This document shows positions 52,801-64,000 of a stretch of DNA of 64,000 nucleotides, one piece after another (the first letter of the stretch is position 1; every line of letters begins with the position of its first letter). Source of the DNA: Alitta virens (lineage: Eukaryota; Annelida; Polychaeta; Phyllodocida; Nereididae); NCBI GenBank assembly GCA_932294295.1, contig OW028579.1, positions 6,532,370 through 6,596,369 on the forward strand, given 5' to 3'. The translations under genes were made by a program, and so were the position numbers. Below the pieces are notes generated by a model. The model saw nothing but the letters and a program-made list of their open reading frames with translations, did no database searches and was not told the origin of the DNA.

Positions 52801-52995
52801 TACAGTTTGACATTGCACAAAAGCTCATATGCAATTACCAGAATGTGTGCTTCCTGAATGTATCTGCCATAACTTTTATTGATTTGAAATAATGACGCTG
52901 CCAGATGGCTGACCAATTTGCAAAATTTGGCCTTGTGTTGCCATCCTTGGATCAATGTCAGGTGCACATCGAGCTTTAGATGACAAAAACAGTTC
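47480..52995 (+). repeat. 5-unit second-order repeat (5,516 bp), copy 1
   Basis: The layout of types is B-C-B-D-E. It overlaps copy 2 of the 4-unit repeat, sharing its B-C-B part. Matches at +5,516 bp include GAAGCTTTAATAATC (about 48126 and 53642), TTCATGTTGG in B1 of C (about 48987 and 54503), ACTTAGGATCTTCGC, CTTATTCATTG in D (50861 and 56377), GAAATGTCATAC in E (about 51974 and 57490), AGATTGAACATAG after E, and GGCTCAATGTTGGGCACAC in B1 (about 52293 and 57809). Confidence 0.86.
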
Positions 52996-55900
52996 AACAG
53001 TGGCTGGATTTGTCATGCCATGTGAAGAGTAACTTAGGATCTTTGCAAATTGCGACTTGGGCCTTATGCATTGCCGAAAAGTCATGCAAAACATGTGATT
53101 TGGCTTGGGTGACTCACCAGGAACAATGGCATAGTCATGTGCTATGTAGAACAATTTGTATGGCATATGATGTAGATTGGACATAGCTTACTTCCACACC
53201 ATTTGATTTTATACTTATACAATGATACCAACCTGCGCACAAGCTAAAGCAGTTTGACATTGCACAAAAGTTCATGTGCAACTACCTTATGTGTGCTTCT
53301 TGGCTGAATTTGCCATGACATTTTATTGATTTAAAGAAACAACGCTACCAGATGGCTGCCCAATTGGCCAAAGTTGGCCTGGTGTTGCTGTCATTGGCTT
53401 AATGTTGGGCGCACATTGAGCCATTGACAACAAAATCAGTTCAACAGTGGCTCTATTTGGCATGCAATGGAGGTAAAGTGACTTTGGATCTTTACTTATT
53501 GCGACCTGAGCTTCATGCATTGCTTGGAAGTCACACACAAACAAAAGTGATTGGGCATGGGTAGCATACAAGAAAAGGTGTCCTGCGACTCCCAACATAG
53601 TCATGTGTGATATGTTGCAAAATTTGTATGGCAAGTAAATTTGAAGCTTTAATAATCTAACTGCCAATTTTATGGTTTTTATTTGGATTTCCCAATCAGA
53701 TTATTGACATACAGAATGCAATAACAACCTGTGCACAAGCTAATGTAGCTTGACATAATAAAAAAATGTATACAAATATCTAAATCATCAAAGTGCCTTC
53801 CATGACATTTGACTGAATCTGCCATAACTTATATTGATTGAAGTAACTTCCAGACTATCTGATTTAAGACTTATAGAATAATACCAAGCTGTACACAAGC
53901 AAATACAGTTTGACATTGCAGAAAAGCTCATATGCAATTTATCAGAATGTGTGCTTCCTGAATGTATCCACCATAACTTTTATTGATTTGAAATAATGAC
54001 GCTGCCAGATGGCTGACCAATTTGCAAAATTTGGCCTTGTGTTGCCATCCTTGGATCAATGTCAGGTGCACATCGAGCTTTAGATGAGAAAAACAGTTCA
54101 ACAGTGGCTGGATTTGTCATGCCATGTGAAGAGTAACTCAGGATCTTTGCAAATTGTGACTTGGGCCTTATGCATTGCCGAAAAGTCATGCAAAACATGT
54201 GATTTGGCTTGGGTGACTCACCAGGAACAATGGCATAGTCTTGTGCTATGTAGAACAATTTGTACGGCATAGGATGTAGATTGGACATAGCTTACTTCCA
54301 CACCATTTGATTTTATACTTATACAATGATACCAACCTGCGCACAAGCTAAAGCAGTTTGACATTGCACAAAAGTTCATGTGCAACTACCTTATGTGTGC
54401 TTCTTGGCTGAATTTGCCATAACATTTTATTGATTTAAAGAAACATTGCTACCAGATGGCTGCCCAGTTGTCCAAAGTTGGCCAGGTGTTGCTGTCATTG
54501 GCTTCATGTTGGGCGCACATTGAGCCATTGACAACAAAATCAGTTCAACAGTGGCTCTATTTGGCATGCAATGAGGGTAAAGTGACTTAGGATCTTCGCA
54601 TATTGCGACTTGAGCTTCATGCATTGCTTGGAAGTCACACGAAAACAAAAGTGATTGGGCATGGGTAGCATACAAGAAAAGGTGTCCCGCGACTCCCAAC
54701 ATAGTCATGTGTGATATGTTGCAAAATTTGTATGGCAAGTAAATTTGAAGTTTTGACAATCTAACTGCCAATTTTATGGTTTTTATTTGGACTTCCCAAT
54801 CAGATTTTTGACATACAGAATGCAAAAACAACCTGTGCACAAGCTAATGTAGCTTGACATAATACAAAAATGTATACAAATATCTAAATCATCAAAGTGC
54901 CTTCCATGACATTTGACTGAATCTGCCATGACTTATATTGATTGAAGTAACTTCCCGACTATCTGATTTTAGACTTATAGAATAATACCAAGCTGTACAC
55001 AAGCAAATACAGTTTGACATTGCACAAAATCTCATATGCAATTACCAGAATGTGTGCTTCCTGAATGTATCCACCATAACTTTTATTGATTTGAAATAAT
55101 GACGCTGCCAGAAGGCTGACCAATTTGCAAAATTTGGCCTTGTGTTGCCATCCTTGGATCAATGTCAGGTGCACATCGAGCTTTAGATGAGAAAAACAGT
55201 TCAACAGTGGCTGGATTTGTCATGCCATGTGAAGAGTAACTTAGGATCTTTGCAAATTGCGACTTGGGCCTTATGCATTGCCGAAAAGTCATGCAAAACA
55301 TGTGATTTGGCTTGGGTGACTCACCAGGAACAATGGCATAGTCATGTGCTATGTAGAACAATTTGTATGGCATATGATGTAGATTGGACATAGCTTACTT
55401 CCACACCATTTGATTTTATACTTATACAATGATACCAACCTGCGCACAAGCTAAAGCAGTTTGACATTGCACAAAAGTTCATGTGCAACTACCTTATGTG
55501 TGCTTCTTGGCTGAATTTGCCATGACATTTTATTGATTTAAAGAAACAACGCTACCAGATGGCTGCCCAATTGGCCAAAGTTGGCCTGGTGTTGCTGTCA
55601 TTGGCTTAATGTTGGGCGCACATTGAGCCATTGACAACAAAATCAGTTCAACAGTGGCTCTATTTGGCATGCAATGAGGGTAAAGTGACTTAGGATCTTC
55701 GCATATTGCGACTTGAGCTTCATGCATTGCTTGGAAGTCACACGAAAACAAAAGTGATTGGGCATGGGTAGCATACAAGAAAAGGTGTCCCGCGACTCCC
55801 AACATAGTCATGTGTGATATGTTGCAAAATTTGTATGGCAAGTAAATTTGAAGCTTTGATTATCTAACTGCCAATTTTATGGTTTTTATTTGGACTTCCC

Positions 55901-58370
55901 AATCAGATTTTTGACATACAGAATGCAAAAACAACCTGTGCACAAGCTAATGTAGCTTGACATAATACAAAAATGTATACAAATATCTTAATCATCAAAG
56001 TGCCTTCCATGACATTTGACTGAATCTGCCATGACTTATATTGATTGAAGTAACTTCCAGACTATCTGATTTTAGACTTATAGAATAATACCAAGCTGCA
56101 CACAAGCAAATGCAGTTTGACATTGCAGAAAATCTCATATGCAATTACCAGAATGTGTGCTTCCTGAATGTATCAGCCATAACTTTTATTGATTTGAAAT
56201 AATGACGCTGCCAGATGACTGACCAGTTTGCAAAATTTGGCCTTGTGTTGCCATCCTTGGATCAATGTCAGGTGCACATCGAGCTTTAGATGACAAAAAC
56301 AGTTCAACAGTGGCTGGATTTGTCATGCCATGTGAAGAGTAACTTAGGATCTTTGCAAATTGCGACTTGGGCCTTATTCATTGCCGAAAAGTCATGCAAA
56401 ACATGTGATTTGGCTTGGGTGACTCACCAGGAACAATGGCATAGTCATGTGCTATGTAGAACAATTTGTATGGCATAGGATGTAGATTGGACATAGCTTA
56501 CTTCCACACCATTTGATTTTATACTTATACAATGATACCAACCTGCGCACAAGCTAAAGCAGTTTGACATTGCACAAAAGTTCATGTGCAACTACCTTAT
56601 GTGTGCTTCTTGGCTGAATTTGCCATAACATTTTATTGATTTAAAGAAACAACGCTACCAGATGGCTGCCCAATTGGCCAAAGTTGGCCTGGTGTTGCTG
56701 TCATTGGCTTAATGTTGGGCGCACATTGAGCCATTGACAACAAAATCAGTTCAACAGTGGCTCTATTTGGCATGCAATGAAGGTAAAGTGACTTTGGATC
56801 TTTACATATTGCGACTTGAGCTTCATGCATTGCTTGGAAATCACACACAAACAAAAGTGATTGGGCATGGGTAGCATACAAGAAAAGGTGTCCCGCGACT
56901 CCCAACATAGTCATGTGTGATATGTTGCAAAATTTGTATGGCAAGTAAATTTGAAGCTTTGACAATCTGACTGCCAATTTTATGGTTTTTATTTGGACTT
57001 CCCAATCAGATTTTTGACATACAGAATGCAAAAACAACCTGTGCACAAGCTAATGTAGCTTGACATAATACACAAATGTATACAAATATCTAAATCATCA
57101 AAGTGCCTTCCATGACATTTGACTGAATCTGCCATGACTTATATTGATTGAAGTAACTTCCAGACTATCTGATTTTAGACTTATAGAATAATACCAAGCT
57201 GCACACAAGCAAATACAGTTTGACATTGCACAAAAGCTCATATGCAATTACCAGAATGTGTGCTTCCTGAATGTATCTGCCATAACTTTTATTGATTTGA
57301 AATAATGACGCTGCCAGATGGCTGACCAATTTGCAAAATTTGGCCTTGTGTTGCCATCCTTGGATCAATGTCAGGTGCACATCGAGCTTTAGATGAGAAA
57401 AACAGTTCAACAGTGGCTGGATTTGTCATGCCATGTGAAGAGTAATTTAGGATCTTTGCAAATTGCGACTTGGGACTTATGCATTGCCGAAATGTCATAC
57501 AAAACATGTGATTTGGCTTGGGTGACTCACCAGGAACAATGGCATAGTCATGTGCTATGTAGAACAATTTGTATGGCATAGGATGTAGATTGAACATAGC
57601 TTACTTCCACACCATTTGATTTTATACTTATACAATGATACCAACCTGCGCACAAGCTAAAGCAGTTTGACATTGCACAAAAGTTCATGTGCAACTACCT
57701 TATGTGTGCTTCTTGGCTGAATTTGCCATAACATTTTATTGATTTAAAGAAACAACGCTACCAGATGGCTGCCCAATTGGCCAAAGTTGGCCTGGTGTTG
57801 CTGTCATTGGCTCAATGTTGGGCACACATTGAGCCATTGACAACAAAATCAGTTCAACAGTGGCTCTATTTGGCATGCAATGAAGGTAAAGTGGCTTTGG
57901 AACTTTTCATATTGCGACTTGAGCTTCATGCATTGCTTGGAAGTCACACACAAACAAAAGTGATTGGGCATGGGTAGCATACAAGAAAAGGTGTCCCGTG
58001 ACTCCCAACATAGTCATGTGTGATATGTTGCAAAATTTGTATGGCAAGTAAATTTGAAGCTTTGACAATCTAACTGCCAATTTTATGGTTTTTATTTGGA
58101 CTTCCCAATCAGATTTTTGACATACAGAATGCAAAAACAACCTGTGCACAAGCTAATGTAGCTTGACATAATACACAAATGTATACAAATATCTAAATCA
58201 TCAAAGTGCCTTCCATGACATTTGACTGAATCTGCCATGACTTATATTGATTGAAGTAACTTCCAGACTATCTGATTTTAGACTTATAGAATAATACCAA
58301 GCTGCACACAAGCAAATACAGTTTGACATTGCACAAAAGCTCATATGCAATTACCAGAATGTGTGCTTTC
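52996..58370 (+). repeat. 5-unit second-order repeat (5,516 bp), copy 2
   Basis: This is the tandem partner of 47,480-52,995. The match ends in A3 near 58,370, where GCTTTCC (1 bp longer) replaces GCTTCC. Small differences between the copies include ATGACAAAAAC versus ATGAGAAAAAC at several anchors and GATTATC versus GATAATC near 55,858. Confidence 0.86.
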
Positions 58371-61300
58371 CTGAATGTATCCGCCATAACTTTTATTGAT
58401 TTGAAATAATGACGCTGCCAGATGGCTGACCAATTTGCAAAATTTGGCCTTGTGTTGCCATCCTTGGATCAATGTCAGGTGCACATCGAGCTTTAGATGA
58501 GAAAAACAGTTCAACAGTGGCTGGATTTTTCATGCCATGTGAAGAGTAACTTAGGATCTTTGCAAATTGCGACTTGGGCCTTATGCATTGCCGAAAAGTC
58601 ATGCAAAAAATGTGATTTGGCTTGGGTGACTCACCAGGAACAATGGCATAGTCATGTGCTATGTAGAACAATTTGTATGGCATAGGATGTAGATTGGACA
58701 TAGCTTACTTCCACACCATTTGATTTTATACTTATACAATGATACCAACCTGTGCACAAGCTAAAGCAGTTTGACATTGCACAAAAGTTCATGTGCAACT
58801 ACCATATGTGTGCTTCTTGGCTGAATTTGCCATAACATTTTATTGATTTAAAGAAACAACGCTACCAGATGGCTGCCCAATTGGCCAAAGTTGGCCTGGT
58901 GTTGCTGTCATTGGCTCAATGTTGGGCACACATTGAGCCATTGACAACAAAATCAGTTCAACAGTGGCTCTATTTGGCATGCAATGAAGGTAAAGTGGCT
59001 TTGGAACTTTTCATATTGCGACTTGAGCTTCATGCATTGCTTGGAAGTCACACACAAACAAAAGTGATTGGGCATGGGTAGCATACAAGAAAAGGTGTCC
59101 CGTGACTCCCAACATAGTCATGTGTGATATGTTGCAAAATTTGTATGGCAAGTAAATTTGAAGCTTTGACAATCTAACTGCCAATTTTATGGTTTTTATT
59201 TGGACTTCCCAATCAGATTTTTGACATACAGAATGCAAAAACAACCTGTGCACAAGCTAATGTAGCTTGACATAATAAAAAATGTATACAAATATCTAAA
59301 TCATCAAAGTGCCTTCCATGACATTTGACTGAATCTGCCATGACTTATATTGATTGAAGTAACTTCCAGACTATCTGATTTTAGACTTATAGAATAATAC
59401 CAAGCTGCACACAAGCAAATACAGTTTGACATTGCACAAAAGCTCATATGCAATTACCAGAATGTGTGCTTTCCTGAATGTATCCGCCATAACTTTTATT
59501 GATTTGAAATAATGACGCTGCCAGATGGCTGACCAATTTGCAAAATTTGGCCTTGTGTTGCCATCCTTGGATCAATGTCAGGTGCACATCGAGCTTTAGA
59601 TGAGAAAAACAGTTCAACAGTGGCTGGATTTTTCATGCCATGTGAAGAGTAACTTAGGATCTCTGCAAATTGCGACTTGGGCCTTATGCATTGCCGAAAA
59701 GTCATGCAAAACATGTGATTTGGCTTGGGTGACTCACCAGGAACAATGGCATAGTCATGTGCTATGTAGAACAATTTGTATGGCATAGGATGTAGATTGG
59801 ACATAGCTTACTTCCACACCATTTGATTTTATACTTATACAATGATACCAACCTGTGCACAAGCTAAAGCAGTTTGACATTGCACAAAAGTTCATGTGCA
59901 ACTACCATATGTGTGCTTCTTGGCTGAATTTGCCATAACATTTTATTGATTTAAAGAAACATTGCTACCAGATGGCTGCCCAATTGGCCAAAGTTGGCCT
60001 GGTGTTGCTGTCATTGGCTTAATGTTGGGTGCACATTGAGCCATTGACAACAAAATCAGTTCAACAGTGGCTCTATTTGGCATGCAATGAAGGTAAAGTG
60101 ACTTTGGAACTTTACATATTGCGACTTGAGCTTCATGCATTGCTTGGAAGTCACACAAAAACAAAAGTGATTGGGCATGGGTAGCATACAAGAAAAGGTG
60201 TCCCGCGACTCCCAACATAGTCATGTGTGATATGTTGCAAAATTTGTATGGCAAGTAAATTTGAAGCTTTGACAATCTAACTGCCAATTTTATGGTTTTT
60301 ATTTGGACTTCCCAATCAGATTTTTGACATACAGAATGCAAAAACAACCTGTGCACAAGCTAATGTAGCTTGACATAATAAAAAATGTATACAAATATCT
60401 AAATCATCAAAGTGCCTTCCATGACATTTGACTGAATCTGCCATGACTTATATTGATTGAAGTAACTTCCAGACTATCTGATTTTAGACTTATAGAATAA
60501 TACCAAACTGCACACAAGCAAATGCAGTTTGACATTGCAGAAAAGATCATATGCAATTACCAGAATGTGTGCTTTCCTGAATGTATCAGCCATAACTTTT
60601 ATTGATTTGAAACAATGACGCTGCCAGATGACTGACCAGTTTGCAAAATTTGGCCTTGTGTTGCCATCCTTGGATCAATGTCAGGTGCACATCGAGTTTT
60701 AGATAAGAAGAACAGTTCAACAGTGGCTGGATTTGTCATGCCATGTGAAGAGTAACTTAGGATCTTTGCAAATTGCGACTTGGGCCTTATTCATTGCCGA
60801 AAAGTCATGCAAAACATGTGATTTGGCTTGGGTGACTCACCAGGAACAATGGCATAGTCATGTGCTATGTAGAACAATTTGTATGGCATAGGATGTAGAT
60901 TGGACATAGCTTACTTCCACACCATTTGATTTTATACTTATACAATGATACCAACCTGCGCACAAGCTAAAGCAGTTTGACATTGCACAAAAGTTCATGT
61001 GCAACTACCTTATGTTTGCTTCTTGGCTGAATTTGCCATAACATTTTATTGATTTAAAGAAACAACGCTACCAGATGGCTGCCCAATTGGCCAAAGTTGG
61101 CCTGGTGTTGCTGTCATTGGCTTAATGTTGGGCGCACATTGAGCCTTTGACAACAAAATTAGTTCAACAGTGGCTCTATTTGGCATGCAATGAAGGTAAA
61201 GTGACTTTGGAACTTTACATATTGCGACTTGAGCTTCATGCATTGCTTGGAAGTCCCACACAAACAAAAGTGATTGGGCATGGGTAGCATACAAGAAAAG

Positions 61301-64000
61301 GTGTCCTGCGACTCCCAACATAGTCATGTGTGATATGTTGCAAAATTTGTATGGCAAGTAAATTTGAAGCTTTGACAATCTAACTGCCAATTTTATGGTT
61401 TTTATTTGGACTTCCCAATCAGATTGTTGACATACAGAATGCAAAAACAACCTGTGCACAAGCAAATGTAGCTTGACATAATACAAAATTGTATACAAAT
61501 ATCTAAATCATCAAAGTGCCTTCCATGACATTTGACTGAATCTGCCATGATTTATATTGATTGAAGTAACTTCCAGACTATCTGATTTTAGACTTATAGA
61601 ATAATACCAAGCTGCACACAAGCAAATACAGTTTGACATTGCAGAAAAGCTCATATGCAATTACCAGAATGTGTGCTTCCTGAATGTATCCGCCTTAACT
61701 TTTATTGATTGGAAATAATGACGCTGCCAGATGGCTGACCAATTTGCAAAATTTGGCCTTGTGTTGCCATCCTTGGATCAATGTCAGGTGCACATCGAGC
61801 TTTAGATGACAAAAACAGTTCAACAGTGGCTGGATTTGTCTTGCCATGTGAAGAGTAACTTAGGATCTTTGCAAATTATGACTTGGGCCTTATGCATTGC
61901 CGAAAAGTCATGCAAAATATGTGATTTGGTTTGGGTGACTCACCAGGAGCAATGGCATAGTCATGTGCTATGTAGAACAATTTGTATGGCATAGGATGTA
62001 GATTGGACATAGCTTACTTCCACACCATTTGATTTTATACTTATACAATGATACCAACCTGCGCACAAGCTAAAGCAGTTTGACATTGCACAAAAGTTCA
62101 TGTGCAACTACCTTATGTGTGCTTCTTGGCTGAATTTGCCATAACATTTTATTGATTTAAAGAAACAACGCTACCAGATGGCTGCCCAATTGGCCAAAGT
62201 TGGCCTGGTGTTGTTGTCATTGGCTTAATGTTGGGCGCACATTGAGCCATTGACAACAAAATTAGTTCAACAGTGGCTCTATTTGGCATGCAATGAAGGT
62301 AAAGTGACTTTGGAACTTTACATATTGCGACTTGAGCTTCATGCATTGCTTGGAAGTCACACACAAACAAAAGTGATTGGGCATGGGTAGCATACAAGAA
62401 AAGGTGTCCCGCGACTCACAACATAATCATGTGTGATATGTTGCAAAATTTGTATGGCAAGTAAATTTGAAGCTTTGACAATCTAACTGCCAATTTTATG
62501 GTTTTTATTTGGACTTCCCAATCAGACTTTTGACATACAGAATGCAAAAACAACCTGTGCACAAGCTAATGTAGCTTGACATAATACAAAAATGTATACA
62601 AATATCTAAATCATCAAAGTGCCTTCCATGACATTTGACTGAATCTGCCATAACTTATATTTATTGAAGTAACTTCCAGACTATCTGATTTTAGACTTAT
62701 AGAATAATACCAAGCTGCACACAAGCAAATACAGTTTGACATTGCACAAAAGCTCATATGCAATTACCAGAATGTGTGCTTTCCTGAATGTATCCACCAT
62801 AACTTTTATTGATTTGAAATAATGACGCTGCCAGATGGCTGACCAATTTGCAAAATTTGGCCTTGTGTTGCCATCCTTGGAACAATGTCAGGTGCACATC
62901 GAGCTTTAGATGAGAAAAACAGTTCAACAGTGGCTGGATTTGTCATGCCATGTGAAGAGTAACTTAGGATCTTTGCAAATTGCGACTTGGGTCTTATGCA
63001 TTGCCGAAAAGTCATGCAAAACATGTGATTTGGCTTGGGTGACTCACCAGGAACAATGGCATAGTCATGTGCTATGTAGAACAATTTGTATGGCATAGGA
63101 TGTAGATTGGACATAGCTTACTTCCACACCATTTGATTTTATACATATACAATGATACCAACCTGCGCACAAGCTAAAGCAGTTTGACATTGCACAAAAG
63201 TTCATGTGCAACTACCTTATGTGTGCTTCTTGGCTGAATTTGCCATAACATTTTATTGATTTAAAGAAACAACGCTACCAGATGGCTGCCCAATTGGCCA
63301 AAGTTGGCCTGGTGTTGTTGTCATTGGCTTAATGTTGGGCGCACATTGAGCCATTGACAACAAAATTAGTTCAACAGTGGCTCTATTTGGCATGCAATGA
63401 AGGTAAAGTGACTTTGGAACTTTACATATTGCGACTTGAGCTTCATGCATTGCTTGGAAGTCACACACAAACAAAAGTGATTGGGCATGGGTAGCATTCA
63501 AGAAAAGGTGTCCCGCGACTCCCAACATAATCATGTGTGATATGTTGCAAAATTTGTATGGCAAGTAAATTTGAAGCTTTGACAATCTAACTGCCAATTT
63601 TATGGTTTTTATTTGGACTTCCCAATCAGACTTTTGACATACAGAATGCAAAAACAACCTGTGCACAAGCTAATGTAGCTTGACATAATACAAAAATGTA
63701 TACAAATATCTAAATCATCAAAGTGCCTTCCATGACATTTGACTGAATCTGCCATAACTTATATTTATTGAAGTAACTTCCAGACTATCTGATTTTAGAC
63801 TTATAGAATAATACCAAGCTGCACACAAGCAAATACAGTTTGACATTGCACAAAAGCTCATATGCAATTACCAGAATGTGTGCTTTCCTGAATGTATCCA
63901 CCATAACTTTTATTGATTTGAAATAATGACGCTGCCAGATGGCTGACCAATTTGCAAAATTTGGCCTTGTGTTGCCATCCTTGGATCAATGTCAGGTGCA
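58371..64000 (+). repeat. Outer units without second-order order
   Basis: Units 58497 and 59600 (type F) share GGATTTTTCATG and GCTTTCC; the A2 of 58497 and of 59600 carries AATAAAAAATG, 1 bp shorter than usual. Unit 60703 is the most altered: anchor ATAAGAAG, GAAACAATGAC and ATGTTTGCTTC. Units 61806 and 62910 share AAATTAGTTC and GTTGTTGTC in B1, AGACTTTTGAC in A2 and TATATTTATTG at the A2 end. The window stops inside B2, about 12 bp before the next expected anchor. Confidence 0.78.

Larger units (their letters stand above)
1..64000 (+). repeat. Tandem satellite array, ~1.1-kb unit, 58 copies, all head to tail
   Basis: Seen directly: the same ~1.1-kb text recurs from the first to the last base, always in the same orientation. 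A convenient anchor is the ATG(A/C)(G/C)AAAA site in module B2, at 3, 1107, 2201, 3305, 4399, 5503, 6607, 7712, 8816, 9921, 11025, 12130, 13234, 14338, 15442, 16546, 17650, 18754, 19858, 20962, 22067, 23172, 24276, 25381, 26486, 27590, 28694, 29799, 30904, 32009, 33113, 34218, 35323, 36427, 37532, 38637, 39742, 40845, 41948, 43051, 44155, 45258, 46361, 47464, 48568, 49671, 50774, 51877, 52980, 54084, 55187, 56290, 57393, 58497, 59600, 60703 (anchor degenerated to ATA), 61806 and 62910. Period differences come from a few indels: a 10-bp deletion (1,094-bp units), TACC versus TATCC in A3 (1,104/1,105) and a 2-bp deletion in A3 (1,103). No unique DNA interrupts the array, and I see no gene in any stretch of it. 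Species and satellite family name are not recognised. Confidence 0.98.
40571..64000 (+). repeat. Right family (mostly 1,103-bp units)
   Basis: About 21 units share GAATAATACC (2 bp shorter than core), CACCAGGA in B2, GGCTTAATG or GGCTCAATG in B1, TAGCATACAAG in B1 and ATGTATACAAATATCTAAATC in A2. By eye they differ from one another more than core units do. They fall into recognisable types, which I name by anchor: A (40845), A' (41948, 46361), B (43051, 45258, 47464, 49671, 52980, 55187), C (44155, 48568, 54084), D (50774, 56290), E (51877, 57393), F (58497, 59600), then single units 60703, 61806 and 62910. The last unit reverts to TAGCATTCAAG at about 63494, as in the core and the first unit. 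Confidence 0.86.

Noticed and set aside
1..64000. CRISPR array
   Set aside because: The repeats are ~1.1 kb and directly adjacent, with no short repeat/unique spacer alternation and no cas genes.
1..64000. Ribosomal DNA or other tandem gene cluster
   Set aside because: The unit is far too short and AT-rich for rDNA. I see no rRNA, 5S or tRNA core motifs (A-box and B-box candidates fail at key bases) and no histone-like coding frame.
1..64000. Telomeric or simple-sequence repeats within the array
   Set aside because: No run of TTAGGG- or TTTAGGG-like repeats and no microsatellite is present. The only short repetition is the AATATATACA tract in A2.

Overview
The whole window is one uninterrupted head-to-tail satellite DNA array. 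A unit of about 1.1 kb (1,093-1,105 bp) recurs 58 times on the + strand. I see no inversion, no transposon insertion, no RNA gene, no CRISPR-like array and no supportable protein-coding gene. An AT-rich, CpG-poor, intronless and gene-free array of long monomers points to eukaryotic heterochromatin (centromeric, pericentromeric or subtelomeric). I cannot name the species or the chromosome location from sequence alone. CpG scarcity, with many CpG-to-TpG/CpA variants between copies, suggests a genome with cytosine methylation, such as a plant or vertebrate.

The 1.1-kb unit is itself a higher-order repeat. It has the module order A1-B1-A2-A3-B2: three diverged copies of a ~145-bp module (A) and two diverged copies of a ~305-355-bp module (B). 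It therefore looks like two A+B monomers plus an orphan A.

The array has layers. (1) Bases 1 to ~0.9 kb are a diverged unit resembling those at the far right end. (2) From ~0.9 to ~40.57 kb lies a homogenised core family, mostly 1,104/1,105 bp per unit. (3) From ~40.6 kb to the end lies a second family, mostly 1,103 bp per unit, marked by a 2-bp deletion in A3 and other shared differences. Private variants shared only by the first unit and the unit at 61.8 kb suggest that the material between them expanded inside an older array.

Second-order repeats sit on top of this. The core has a 2-unit repeat (1.1-5.5 kb), a near-identical triplet (12.1-15.4 kb), an 11-unit offset (12,151 bp) linking 20.6-27.3 kb with 32.75-39.45 kb, a 7-unit offset (7,732 bp) linking 19.1-22.1 with 26.8-29.9 kb, and another triplet (28.7-32.0 kb). 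The right family has a 4-unit tandem duplication (4,413 bp, 41.05-49.9 kb) overlapping a 5-unit tandem duplication (5,516 bp, 47.5-58.4 kb). The outermost units (58.4-64 kb) show no second-order order and the most private changes.

The many short open frames recur only because the DNA recurs. Both strands of the same segment are open at once, and stops and 1-bp indels are tolerated, so none is called as a gene.
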